NCBI GenBank assembly: GCA_947683425.1 | Contig: CANTUQ010000050.1 | Span: forward strand, 14,376,501 to 14,440,500 | Direction of reading: 5' to 3' | Origin: Excoecaria cochinchinensis | Taxonomy: Eukaryota; Streptophyta; Magnoliopsida; Malpighiales; Euphorbiaceae | Length of the DNA stretch: 64,000 nt | Program-made: the position numbers and the translations under genes | Notes under the pieces: generated by a model | The model's database searches: none | What the model was told of the DNA's origin: nothing | The model's input: the letters and a program-made list of their open reading frames with translations, nothing else | Part shown: positions 12,701 to 24,714 of the stretch, piece by piece | How positions within the stretch are numbered: position 1 is the stretch's first letter | Layout: every line of letters begins with the position of its first letter

Positions 12701-15700
12701 TCTTAAAACTAGGGGACTGTTGTTAATAAGCATGAATTTAGAAAACCAAGCGAATAAAATATAGCAAATATCACAAAGTTCAGAGTATTTCATTCACTTT
12801 TATATTGTCAACTGGTTTTTTATACCTTAACCAATTTCCTTTTTTCTTTTCTATCTTTTTATCATAAGCAACATGGTCAAATAAAGCTAATCTGAACTTG
12901 CAATTAATTCTTAATCCATGAGTGTTCAGAAAAGGAAAAGAAAAATAAAACTAGAACTATATCATTGGATATCACTATTTGATGACCAAAGATTGCAACA
13001 TGGAACACATCAAAATTAACAACTAAATTGTCAAAAAATTCCTTCATTACTCACCTCCTGGGGTATGTATTTGGGGCAGGACGCTCTGCAAGACCAACCA
13101 GGAATTGAGCCACCTGCAATGTGTAAAAGACATTTGTTTACATTCTCAACAAGGACAGAAAAATAAAGACAAACTTAATCAGACCTCCAAAACAAGTCCA
13201 AGGAAACAAAGTGTAAAAAGGACCAGTGTTTCACATCTTAACATTTGTGCTTTTACTATATCACTCATTTCCCTAGGGGAAAAGCAATAACAAAGGAGGA
13301 AAAAATTATAATGAGGATGAAACCAAACCTCTCCTCCACGACGTCCAGAGCCATAGTATCCTCCTAAAGACAAGATGAAATTTTGAACAAGTTTTTCTGA
13401 GAATAGATTACTCTTGAAGAAACAAAAATTTAATAGCAAGAAGTATGAACCTATGATAAGCACATCCAAGTCAGAAGCAGCATGTATGTAATCAGGCTTC
13501 AATTTCAACCACTTTCCACTGCGATCACCCGGTTCCCACTTTGAGCCAAGGTCTTTTAATATGATCCCTTCATCTCTAAAAGAGAGTTATAAGTTTCAAA
13601 TCAGATATGGGTTAGAAAGTTCCAAAAGAATGAAGAAAAATAACAAGAAGCTTACAAAATCCTGATGCTAAAAGATTACATGTGACTATTTCCAAGAGTT
13701 TTGCCACACCAATCCATCAAGTGACCGTGATTACATACATAAGTATATAAACATCATACATAAGTATATAATCATCATACATAAGTATGTAATCATTAAC
13801 TTGGTGTTCATATTACATACATAATGCATGGCAAATGTGGGATTACGGTTGCTATAATATACTTATATGGTGGCATTTTTACCGCACACCATGCCTCAAC
13901 CCAAACAATATGTAAGCAAAGATTCATGCAAGTCAGAACTAGAATCACAAAGCCACATGTCATATCAAAAGGCACATTTGAAGAGAAAATAAATGCATAA
14001 CAAAACAGATTGCAGACACTACAATCTCTGGAAGGACAGTATTGCAGAAAGACAAGGCACAAAAGATTTCACAATAATAGCTTAGTTTGACGTTCACAAG
14101 TAATGAGTAAACAGACGCACAAGAAAAAGAAACAGCAGCACATTATTAATTTACTACAACTTGAAGTTCAGATTGAACAAGAAAAAGATAACAAAAGTTT
14201 ACGCTGACATCACCAATTAAAAGCAATAAAGGATCCGAAACAAATGTAGCCAACTACACTCTGAAAGTCCGGTGCTCCACAAAAATAAGACATAAAACTA
14301 TCAAACAGAGACAACATTTTGCTTTTCCACTGATTTTGGCAATAAATCAAATGACAAAGAATACCAACCTGTTTTTAACAGTTTGCTCAAAAAATCTCTC
14401 AACATCATTCAAATTACAAGCAATAAGCGAACAAGGTGGTTCCCCTGGAAGATTAGACACATATCATTGTGAATTTCTAGAGGAACAAATATTACTTATA
14501 TAACCCAAGGGAAATTAAATAAATATATTAATATAATGCAGCAAAAAGTAGTTGAATTATCTAAAAAAGAACTACATGCAATATTTTGAATTTCCTCAAA
14601 GTTCTCAATTTCAAACACGTACAACCACTATGAAGCTGAAACATACATCCACTCCTGTACATGAGGAGTTCAAATCTGCAAAGTAAGAGACTTCTAAATC
14701 CGAAAACTGTTCTCAATTTCAAATAAACACAACCAATATGGGGAAAAAACTTATGTTCAACTTGCATATCACGCAGTTACTAGGTAAAAATTGATTGCTG
14801 CACAACTATCTCGCATATTGTGCAATCAAAACACAATAAAACTATACCAAATACAACAGTCAATTATTATACTTCTTATACATCTTACCGGGAACACGAT
14901 GGTCATTGAGACCCCCATCAGGTACAAGAATCTCTAAACGACCCTTCAAAGGCCTCAAATATTTTTTAAGAAGATCATGTCTTTCCCTTAAGCTTTGGTG
15001 AATGACACTGGTATCTCCAACGTAGAGGATATCAAAAGCAACATCTATACACTCATGTCAAGGTAAACTGAATCCATCACTAGTAGATACTGAGGATTGA
15101 TTGAATATTTAATTCTATAACTTCCCAACTCAAAGTACTTGTCAAGTTAGAACATAGCTTTAAATCGAGTCAGGGACAAAGGATACAGCACAACTGCACA
15201 AGAAGAGCATATAAATTAAATTTCAAACAGGTGGTTTTTGATATAGTGACAAGGACATTAAAGCAATCAGTAAAAGAAACCTGTCTATCACAGTCAAGTC
15301 CATCTCTTGCTGCCTTCGCTGCAAATAAATACCATGGGGCAAAGAGTTATGATATAAAACAAAATTTAAAACATAAAATAAAATGGCCAACACAAAGGAA
15401 GGAGGAAGAGAAAACCATAAAATCAAAACATTGAACAACCTATTTCTTGATTTGAACCAAATTCAGCAAACCGGTTCAAAGAAGAATCCCATACCAACAT
15501 TTCACCATCAAGTATACACCTACACCAATCAAAGAAAATTTAGTATGCCAGAGACATAGATTCAGAAATTCTTAAAAGCATAGCAATTCATACATATAAT
15601 TCCTTTACAAGATCAGAAATTAAAAAAATTCTCCTGAGGTTTTCTAGCCCTGTGTAACCATCGCTATGCTTTTAAATAAAGGTCTTTCCATATAGTCACA

Positions 15701-18700
15701 GCCATTATTCAGCAGACTTTTATCTCAAAATACTGTTATTTTACTCTTACCCTTACAAGCAACTGTCATGGCTACCATCTTTAATAACCAACACCTATAC
15801 AAAAGTGGGTTCCGCAGATCATTCTCTTTAGCTTCATACCTTTTTGCTTTCTTCCATCTTTAATAATTTCTTCACCCTCAAAAACTAACACACTTCAAAT
15901 TAATATATGATTTTGCTTCATAACAAACTAATATTAAGTAAAAGAACACTTTTTAAATAATAATTCCTCGTATATGAGGAACCAAATTCATGAACTCAAA
16001 GCCTAGAGAATCAAGACGAAAAATTCTTGACAAGTACCTGTCAGCCAGAACATTCTGTATAACAATGTCTGACATCCCATGTTCATACTCAGAGTGATCA
16101 AGAAAGTTCCTGCATATGTGATAATATACATTAATTAAGCTCATGAAGCAGAAGCACCAGCAGTTCAACAGTCCTCGGAGTAATTGAGCTCATGAAGCGA
16201 ATTTGCTTTCACCACAACCTATTTAATACTAAAAATTTTATTTTATGGGTTGCTTTCATATGCATTTTTCCTCTCTACTTCACAGCAAAAAATCTTAATC
16301 TCTTTTTACCTTGTTGTCCCAGTCTACAACCATATTTTTTTAGTTTTTCTGACAATTCAATCTCATACCATTCTACAAGTCATAGTAAGCGCCATATACC
16401 TCCACTGCCTTGCAATGATCCATAAACGAAGCAAAGATTTCTTTCTCTAAACCAGAAATTATGTTAAAGGCCCTGGCCATTTAACAGAAGCTCCATATCA
16501 ACAGCAAACAAGCTCTGCCAAGTCCATCTCCTTTCTTTCAACCAACTCCAGCAATGCCTAATCCCAGTTGGCCAGTCACCAGAAAATCCAACAACTCCAG
16601 TTACATTTTCACAGATATGGCAACCTTGGATAGGTTCTGCTTCAGTTACTACCTATTTTGTCTCATACTCATTCAATAAGGTGCTAATCAAAAAATTTTT
16701 CCTTTTCTTAATCAAATAGTTTCAATTTTCTTGATTCAAATTTTGCTTCTCATTTTCTTCGGCTGTAGCAAATTGACAGAAACAAAAGGAAGAAAAGAGA
16801 AAGCATCTTTAATTATACTGTTTTCAGAATGCTGTGCTCTGTAGTGCTTGACTTATTGACAATTTTATGAATTACTTGGTTGATTGGATTTGGAAGACAT
16901 CAATAAATTAATCATAAGAGCAGAAAAGAATTTTCTTTCCACATCCTTATGGAAAGAACAAAGAGTTGGGCATTTCAGGAAAGAAGATTTGACTTATTAG
17001 CGAGGCTGGACCGAAGCAAATCCAAATAGATACAGCTTAGAATAAATCTCTAAGATTACTAGAACAATTAAGAACGCAAGAGAGAAGGAAATTAAAAATA
17101 AGAAAAATAAATTTTAAACACTTGAATGCAAAGACATTAAGAGGGGGAAACAAAAAAGGAAGTAAGGAAGAAAGAAAAAGCAATGAAATAAAAATTTTGG
17201 GAACAGAAGTTGAACCTACCTTGAAAAGTAGTGTATCTCTGTCCCATTCTTATGTATTTGGATTCGATCACCATCAAACTTACATTCCACAATCACTTCC
17301 TTCCCATGAAGCTACATAAAAAAGGAAAAGTACAGAGATCTTTTGGTATTGATATATTGAAGAAAAATGATGATATAAGGCACCACAAATACATGTATAT
17401 AGACATCATGTGTACATATAAAAATGGAAAAAAATAGAGATCTTTTAGTATTGGATATATTGAAGGAGAAATTATGATATAAGGCACCATAAACACATGT
17501 ATATAGACACCATGTGTACATAAGTTTGTATGTGTCTCCACATAAAGGCTCATGTAGTTTCACAATGCATACATATTTTTGTGCTTCGGGTGTGTGTTTG
17601 TGTGTTCATACTTCTAAATCTATAAGTAACCTCAAAAAAATACATACGCAATAAAAATAAAGCTCTCATTTATATATGCATGCATACATAAACACATACA
17701 TGTCTAAATGTGTGTATGAGCATGTGTGTGATGTCATTCCATTTGTTTTGTAATTTCTTCAGAGAATGACTTCATTGTGATGATTGCTTACAATTGCCTA
17801 AGCAATGGATGTGTTACATATATGATCAATGAGGCTGAAGAAATAAAAATTTGTCCATATTCAACTACAATTAGTATACTTTAATTTGTGTCAATAATGT
17901 ATGTAACACTTAATACCAGTGTCAATCTAAAGAGCATGTGCTAAAACTCATCACAAGTATAATCTCCTTGCAATAAATAGGTTTGCAAATATCATTATAT
18001 TAAACAAATAGTTGATTTTCCATTAAACAATTATATCTTTCTGCTAGTTATAATCAATAATGACAGCAAACATTACAGTTACTTTAACAGCGACTGATTT
18101 TATTAAAATCCTAACAAGTTAAACTGAAACAACTTTTTCAATTATAATGAAAAAAAAAAAAAAAAACTATGCCAAACTTACCTTTTTCCATGCAGAATGT
18201 GCATCTTTTTCTCTCATAGCTAGTTGGGGTCGCACAGCCTTCCCAACCTCAATATCCTGAAAAATAATGAATTTAGAACTTACATTTGTCACATACTAAA
18301 CATGTGGATCAACAACAAAAGAATAATTAGATGGTCACAAATTGACAATCAACTTGCTCGTCAGTTGGTTCAGCTTTTGCTTTTTCCAAAAAGTCCCAGA
18401 AAATGTAATAAACTTAAAGCTCACTAGTAAATATACGAATTCCACATACTTCAAAGAAGCAGATAGTGATTCAAAAATCAAACAGTCTTCCATGTCATAA
18501 GTAGTAATTTTCCACTCATAACAAATGATAGTTCTTATTTGATGAACTCTTGCCTTAGTTACTAAAATGGCAGAAAGCATAAAAAACAACTTTAGGAACC
18601 TAACCAAGCCAGATAAATGGCCCAGTGGAAATGTTTGCACTCATTCAGTAAAAATTCTCATGCAATGCTGATTGTTCTTCAAATCCAAATACTTAACTAA

Positions 18701-21700
18701 GATGCCTATTCAAGGAACTTCTTACTATTAAATCGCACAAGATACCATAAATTTGAAAATTATGAGCTATGAAAAGCAAAAAAGGACCTTCTTACTGATG
18801 CTGTCAGCAATTAGAAAGCCAAAACTTTTAGATGTTACTTGCATTAATATAGGAATTTCATTCAACAAATTCCACATTGGTATAAGAAGAACTCAAAGCC
18901 AAAATACAAATTTAAATACCTATGAGAAAAGCAGTGAAAACATGATGACATTCTATAACATAAAATATAACTCCATACATATGACACACCTGGCGCTTAT
19001 GCCTTTGGTTTCGATCCTTCAACTTTTCACAAACCAATTTTAAGTCACATGTGACATTAAAAAGGTCTTCTGCATCAGGGTGAAATTCATGAAATATGCT
19101 TTTTTCACTAATTCCCAATTTCAAGTCTGGACGACAGTCATAAATCACCTATAAGTCTTCAACAATGACATAATAAATAAGAAAGATTTCATTAACCTTA
19201 GATGCTACTATAAGAAACCTTTAAGGATGATCATGATAATCCACTTCATTTCCTGAGCATTCGTCTTGTTAATCAGAGTGGAAAGAACTGATGTTTTCTC
19301 TGCCCTGTTCTCCCAAAAACCCAAAAGAATGCTGTCATACTTCCCAATTTATCATATCCAACATGAAAGAAAAAATAAGAGAATTATCGTCATCTCTTTA
19401 CGATTAAGTCAAGAAATTTATAAGCCTATCAAAACGATAATGCACTTCTGCAGGTTTCATGAGAGACATTTAACTTTCAAATTCTGCCATAGCATCCCAG
19501 CCATTATAGAGGAGACAACTCATACTCCCAATCATATAATACCAAAGTGAGTTCAGCTCTAAATGAAGTAAACACAACCACTTGCACAAAAGTAATACTT
19601 CCAGATACTAAATCACCAATGCACAAACCACCAATAAAGCACTCTTATAAACTATCACCCAAATAGCAGTTATTTAAGAAAAATTTGAAAGAAAAAAAAA
19701 TGTCCCTCTCCAAAATCCAAGGGATCCATCTTGTCAAAACTCAAAACACATACCAACACACTCAAAATGGCTATCTACTCGCCCTAACCTACCCACAAGT
19801 CCCACTAAAATTCTTATGAATTATAATGGAAGCAGAAAAAGAAACAATGGTCGAAGAGATTGAATAACCAACCAACTAAGGCAAAAAGAAAGCATCTTTT
19901 CTAAAATATCAGACATTTTAGCTACTTCTGATGCCAAAACATATAGACCTGAGATCAGATTCCAAATGGAAAGCTAAACAGAACCAGCTAGATATGGCAA
20001 CCTATTCACATCATCATATTGTAATTGATCCTACCCAACAACCAAATGCCGTACCTGCTTTCACTTTGAGCCAGGATATCAAGCAAGTCATTTAGTTCCT
20101 TGATTGTTAGCCCACCTGATGACATTCCTTGCCTGCGCTGAAGAACCTAATTCCCAGGCACATTGGAACAAGATTAAAAATCAGCATGCCCAAAAGAGAA
20201 AAAAGGGTTAGGTTCTGAATGTACTATGGGAAAGCTATTAATATTAACATGAATTTTTACATACATTCATGTTAGAACTCCCATGATTTTACACATAACT
20301 GAACAACAATGCGAAAAGTTTCACAACCTCTTAAATCGTTATTTTAGCCCTTCAATTTAAAGAACTTTTGAAACACCTCATGTTGAGTCTTTTTTTTTAC
20401 AACAAAATGTTGTCCTCTGGTATGATATTAACAATGCATTGTATTTCTAGGTTTGGCTAGATCTATAAGATGACCGATAACCAATCAGTGCTAGTGATTG
20501 ATGTGATTTTACCGATGACAACTATCACTGAACACAAACTTAATAGCTCTAATTATTTGCTGGAACAGGAAAGTTCGGGTCTATTTAATCACATGGATAA
20601 GGATGATAAGGATGTTCATGGAAATATACAACAAGAATTCATCCACACACAATATTCAAAGCTGGAGATCAACAGGGAGGTACCTTAATAAAGCTCTTAA
20701 TGAAACTTAGGTTGATATATTTGTAAAAAGCTGCATGATTAACATATATGCTCCAAATTAGAGGGGACTTTTAGAGAATAGCAGATTAGCATGTATAATA
20801 TTCTGTATTAAACTATATAATTATAGAAATTTCATTCTTTACTATCTTATCAATCTTTGTTGTATATACATATATAGCCTGTGCTATGACTGATAATTAG
20901 TGAGTTTCATTCTCAAAATTTACAATGCTGAAAACTGTCCAAAAGAAAGGGCAATGTTTGAACTCTTCAGTCTTCAGCAAAGGAGCCACATAGGAAAAGC
21001 ACGCAACAATTGATAATGTGAAGTTCAAACTTCTAGAAATGAGCTAGGTGCAACATCTCTCTTTTTTTTTAGTGATAAATCAAGTTTAAATTATCAGAAG
21101 CACTAAATTTATAACCCAATATCCAATCTCTAACTATATCTCCTATGAATCTCTATCCCCTTCCTTTAACCTTTTTGCTGTCCTTATATTGTGTTTCCAT
21201 TCCACAGGGATGTAAGGAAGCACTTGATGATCCTAAAAGGAAAGAAGGACGTTTGAGGAGATGAAAACCTTATACAAAAATGGTCATGGGAGCTTGCCAC
21301 TCTTTCACCCGATATGAAACTAGTAAGGTATAAATGGATGTTCACTATTAAACAATAGGCATATGGAAAAATTTACCTGAAGGCTTGATTGGTAGGAATA
21401 GGATTCACTCAAACTTACGGAAAAGATTACCAAAACATTTTGGCACCAATTACAAAGATGAAGCTTAGTAGAACTCTATTAAAACCGTCAGTTTGTTTTG
21501 TAAAATTCTAAAAAATTTAAGTTTCATTAGAGGAGTTCCTATTGAAACGTTATTTTCCCACATTTCATAGGAGAAAACCACAATCGAGATTATTTATAAG
21601 GAACCAGTATTAAAAAAAGTACCTCGAAGGCGACGAGGGGGAAACTTCCGGCATTGGCGCCGGTGCTGGCACCACCTTTACGCCAATTGAAGAGACGAAG

Positions 21701-21955
21701 AGCGTCAGGAGACTCCCTGGACATGCCGAGAGCGTCGACAAGAGAGGTGGCAAGAACAGACTCCTTGAGACCATAAGAACCTCTCTCTCGGTCAAGACTT
21801 GGTAGGATGAGGCGAATTGCGGAGAAGTAATCATGAGAGTTGCAGAAAGTGTCGAGAAACTTGCGAAACTTGGAGCGCTTCTTGGCGCTGTATTTGGTCT
21901 TCTGTATCCACTCGAAAAGACTCACCATCACGCTAAACTTCAATTCCCCCGTCAT
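3783..21955 (-). CDS. LIG4: DNA ligase IV (ATP-dependent, non-homologous end joining)
   Basis: Seals double-strand breaks in the nucleus with XRCC4. I trace 26 exons (complement): 21955-21623, 20146-20055, 19304-19219, 19126-18990, 18256-18182, 17311-17220, 16109-16038, 15519-15440, 15318-15281, 15051-14889, 14444-14369, 13575-13451, 13363-13329, 13113-13055, 12562-12479, 11346-11251, 11165-11117, 10865-10778, 10644-10441, 9648-9523, 9429-9330, 9216-9111, 8080-7950, 7817-7659, 6406-6251, 4689-3783. They total 3669 nt in one frame, 1222 aa, close to the Arabidopsis protein (about 1219). N-terminal ligase domain 1-210; catalytic Lys252 in ECKFDGDRIQIHK; DEGIILKD (416-423) and KWLKLKPDY adenylation motifs; SGRRGGE leading into the OB region; BRCT1 from about 662; XRCC4-binding-like SDSYYWDVDLADLKQ ending at 772; BRCT2 about 795-905; basic/acidic tail with four 19-aa repeats; C-terminus KKKKVSYKDIARQLLED. 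Exon 10 has the weakest acceptor. Introns hold TE relics. Confidence 0.96.
3849..4076 (-). repeat. Four tandem 57-bp (19-aa) repeats in the LIG4 tail
   Basis: Within the last LIG4 exon (residues about 1126-1201), four adjacent 19-aa units of the type LG(T/M)xEVETMNxVQDLEKPx lie just before the basic C-terminal motif. The coding DNA is repetitive too, so this is a minisatellite in frame. The repeats are acidic and charged with no recognised fold, and copy number could vary without breaking the frame. Confidence 0.9.
4822..5492. mobile_element. Non-autonomous DNA element relic in LIG4 intron 25
   Basis: The left end reads AGGGGTGTGCA and the right end, on the other strand, AGGGATGAGCA, so the ends are imperfect inverted repeats. 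The inner flanks also mirror each other (gaatcgaact / cagaccgaac; ggttcggt-type runs). The interior is about 80% A+T with no coding frame. I see no clear target-site duplication, so assignment to an hAT-like family rests on the end sequence only. Confidence 0.5.
5520..5830 (-). mobile_element. 3' end of a truncated Ty1-copia element in LIG4 intron 25
   Basis: On the minus strand, about 5826-5720 translates to a C-terminal copia RNase H tail (SMSMKYVITDNQLGDIFTRAL, then VQVDQFL), followed by a CTTGAGGGGGAG polypurine tract (about 5697-5708) and an LTR-like start TGTTGTAGAG at 5692. The rest of pol and the other LTR are missing. It lies in the same orientation as LIG4. Confidence 0.65.
8236..8506. 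mobile_element. Foldback (MULE-type) miniature element in LIG4 intron 23
   Basis: The left arm (taatttagcctctttattg ... ttgttcaattagactctctat) recurs inverted at the right (agagggtctaattgaacaa ... taagggg... type), with tttagcccc-like ends. There is no coding frame. The arrangement matches plant foldback elements that begin with 'ttagccccct'. A target-site duplication is not clear by eye. Confidence 0.5.
10079..10471. repeat. 180-bp tandem duplication with inverted junction at LIG4 exon 19
   Basis: Copy A (10079-10258) and copy B (10293-10471) share about 180 bp, both starting agatgaagccaca. Copy B spans the true donor of LIG4 exon 19 (exon end 10441); copy A carries the same exon-end and donor bases (exon-like edge at 10228). 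Between them 10255-10294 is the reverse complement of 10207-10245, a nearly perfect 39-40 bp inverted repeat with a 9-base spacer. The layout (direct repeat with inverted segment at the junction) resembles template switching during repair. Confidence 0.88.
13732..13797. repeat. Short tandem repeat in LIG4 intron 11
   Basis: Three units of about 22 bp built on catacataagtatataa lie between exons 11 and 12. It is an intronic minisatellite with no sign of function. Confidence 0.7.
17334..17540. repeat. 102-bp tandem duplication beside LIG4 exon 6
   Basis: Two copies start with agagatctttt at 17334 and 17436 and share gatataaggcacca and acatgtatatagaca blocks. The first copy starts 23 bases from the exon 6 acceptor side (exon 17311-17220), inside intron 5. 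Several mismatches show it is not very recent. Confidence 0.8.
20480..21480 (+). mobile_element. Degenerate Ty1-copia relic in LIG4 intron 1
   Basis: On the strand opposite LIG4, 20530-20680 reads as a gag N-terminus (TITEHKLNSSNYLLEQE, related to the usual KLNGSNYLxW motif). The segment 21275-21480 gives pol fragments typical of the start of copia RT: WELATLSPDMKLVRYKWMF, then GFTQTYGKDYQNILAPITK, with a stop and frame breaks between them. gag and RT pieces are less than 1 kb apart, so most of the element is deleted. Confidence 0.7.
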
Positions 21956-22302
21956 TTCTAACCTAACTCTAAGCTTTTGATTCTGGCGATAGATTCAAAT
22001 TCCTCTCCGCCACTTCAAAAACTGCCATTCACCGATCACGAACACCCTATATGTTGTCTTCAGGCTTCCACTGGAAGACTCTGTTCCCGCTTTAAATGGC
22101 CTCCTTCTATTTTTTCTCTTCAAATTTTCTTTTTCTTTTTTTTTTTTCTATAATAAACTTTCTTCTTTTTATATAAATAAAATAAATTTTCTTTTTTTTT
22201 TTTAAGTAAATATTATTAGCAAACCGAAAACTAACGGCAAACGAAGCAATAGCAACAGGTAACCAACATTTTTTAAATTTGAAGCCAAATTGATGTCAAA
22301 AC

Positions 22303-22636
22303 TAGGGTGAGAAACCGAGAAATCCAAATAAAATTGAACAGAAAAATAGGTTAATCGAATCGATTTTTATAATTAACGGTTAATATTTTATAAAAATCGA
22401 TATTAATAGTTTAATTTTTATTTTTTAAATTATAAATTGATTAACCGAACCGAAATCGATACATAAATACCTATATTTTATTAATTTTATTTAACTCTTT
22501 TTTATTTTTATTATAATATTTTATTTCATTATTTTCATATTTAATTATTTATATCCTTTAAATTTTCATTTACTTTAAAATATTTCAATTTAATTTTAAT
22601 TTTTTTAAAGTTATTTTCGTTAATTTATTAATTGTT

Positions 22637-22687
<51 letters not shown>

Positions 22688-23149
22688 TTTCTTATATTTC
22701 CTAATATATCAATTTTTCATTAATTAAAATCAAAATATATTCAAAAAATTATATAAAATTAATATATTAACTAAAATTTTTTTAAAAAATAATTTTTAAT
22801 ATATATAAAAATAATATTTTTAAATATTTTTAATTTATTTTTATTATTTGAACATCATATTTAATTATTATGTTAAATTATATTTGTTTTCTAATTTTAA
22901 ATTTTAAATAGCTTCAACAATTTAATTTTTTTATAAATACATTTTATAATTATAGTGATTAATCAAAAAATATTAATTAGCCGGTCCAAAAATTTGAAAC
23001 CGATAAATTGGTTAACCGATAGTAATGAACTGATTAATAAATTAATCAATTCAAAAAATTAATGAACTAATTAATTTCAAAAAATCGATATTAATAAATT
23101 AATTTTTTTGAACTCATAGACCGGTTAACCTGTCATTTCTCACCCCCTG
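22303..23149. mobile_element. hAT-like non-autonomous element, about 0.85 kb
   Basis: The ends are inverted: left TAGGGTGAGAAACCGAG, right (other strand) CAGGGGGTGAGAAATGACA. The flanks gtcaaaac (22295-22302) and gtcaaatc (23150-23157) match at 7 of 8 bases, an hAT-size target-site duplication. The interior is AT-rich, without a transposase frame, and holds a long (AT)n run at 22638-22682. Confidence 0.65.
22638..22682. repeat. (AT)n microsatellite
   Basis: About 22 uninterrupted AT units inside the hAT-like element. Confidence 0.95.
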
Positions 23150-23464
23150 GTCAAATCAGTCCCTGCACCGCAACAATTACGCAAGCTTGGGTAAATGGTA
23201 GTCACTCTCAGGGACAAATTGGCAAGAGACTTACATCTTGCCAAGCCTTTCTTAAGCACTGGACTAGGAACAATTCCCCCAACCGTAAGAAAATAATTAA
23301 GCAATACAAAATTTGGTTCCATATGCTCTTTCAGGAGAAACACTGACTCCAAAACATGCTGTCAGTCTGGCCTATCCAGAAGTTTCAACAGAGTCATCTT
23401 CGAAAGTGATAATTCAACCCCCGTTGAAGCTATTAACAAAGTTGCTGCTTCACCTGGGGAAATC

Positions 23465-23665
23465 ATGTTTATCACTGTTGACATTTGGTCTCCTTTGTTG
23501 TGTTCTATTTTTGTTAAGGCTGTTCTTGTTAAACGTTCTACAAATCTTATTGTTGATTTTGTTGCTCGATACGTTAGAGCTCACTCTTGTAATGTAGCCT
23601 GGCTGCTTGATAACTCCAATGAGCTTCGTGGGCTCATTGTCCAGGATGTTTTTTCTTTGGATTAA
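23465..23665 (+). pseudogene. Possible LINE-type RNase H C-terminal fragment
   Basis: A 66-codon frame with VKRSTNLIVDFVARYVR resembles the KRxxNxxADxxAR motif near the end of the RNase H domain of plant LINEs, and ends in a hydrophobic tail and stop. Nothing else of the element is recognisable upstream. It could also be a chance frame. Confidence 0.25.
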
Positions 23666-24386
23666 TGAATTCACTTTTGACCAATATACATATATATATT
23701 AGCATAAATATTGTGCTAGGATAAATATAATACTATTTAGCAATGTTGCGAAAAAATCAAATTGGACCGACAGGTTCAATCAACTTGAGAGTCTATTTAA
23801 ATTCAAATTCACCTCAAATTATACTCTCGAATTTTTCATACTTTCAAATGGTCGAATAAAATATTTTTCAATACCGAGTGGTATTACTATTCACGATCCG
23901 GAATGTACTATTTACGAAAACTGAAATTTTGAAACATTATATAATAAGTATACGAGTTTAAATATGTTAAATATTTTGATATAAATAATAATTGGAGTCA
24001 ACATTTAGATGGGTTAGTTGGTTGGGTTATATAATAACCCATAACCCATATAAATATTTTGTAAATTTTAAAATGGATTATATGGGTTATAATAATCCAT
24101 TAAAATTATGAAAAAAATGGGTTAGACGGATTGGACTAAACGGTTTGGATGGTTTACCCCATTTTTTAATACCCCTACAATCAAGTACATATAAACTAGT
24201 TATGGTCTAAATTGAAAATAGGCATATACATTTGGAATATCTATTGAATCAAAAGTAAAAGAGGTTAAAATTAATTTTTTAGAAGAAAAAATTGCATAAA
24301 ACTGTTTAAAAAAATTTAATCAAAGTATATAAATATAAAATTTATTTTATTTTAAAAAATAATTTTCCAACCAATAATATTTAGTA

Positions 24387-24581
24387 CTCTCCCGTTTCAT
24401 TTTATACGTCGCCTTTTAATAAAATTTTAATTTTATTCATTTAATACTTTTAAATTTTAAATAAAATTTATTTTCTTAATAAAAATTTACTAATTAAATT
24501 TAAATTATTCAATTTTATTTTAAATTTAAATATCCTTTTTGAGCATACACCTCAAAATACAAAGGTAAAATGGGATGGGAG
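24387..24581. mobile_element. Stowaway-like MITE upstream of the MIF-like gene
   Basis: The left end is CTCTCCCGTTTCATTTTA and the right end on the other strand CTCCCATCCCATTTTACC, flanked by TA on both sides (24385-24386, 24582-24583), the Tc1/mariner target duplication. It is about 195 bp, AT-rich and non-coding, and ends about 130 bp before the ATG at 24715, so it lies in the proximal promoter or leader. Confidence 0.75.
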
Positions 24582-24714
24582 TAATTCTAATTTCTGGCGC
24601 TAGAAAATAGCAATAGCAAGACAAAGAGAGGAGCCGTTATCTCCAAACTCCGAAAATTGAAGCCACCCACTGATTCATTCGTATTCACAGCAGTTGAAAA
24701 ACTCGAAGAACAAT

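Larger units (their letters stand above)
21956..24714. other. Divergent spacer between LIG4 and the MIF-like gene
   Basis: Both 5' ends and their promoters must lie here, but most of the spacer is TE-derived: an hAT-like element (22303-23149), a possible LINE-type RNase H tail (23465-23665), gggttatataa-type repeats (24000-24180) and a Stowaway-like MITE (24387-24581). The unclaimed stretch next to LIG4 is about 350 bp and contains TC-rich runs near 22100-22200. Confidence 0.6.

Noticed and set aside
17293..17563. Two overlapping minus-strand frames rich in Tyr, Ile and Phe in LIG4 intron 5
   Set aside because: They come from the 102-bp tandem repeat and have no coding signature.
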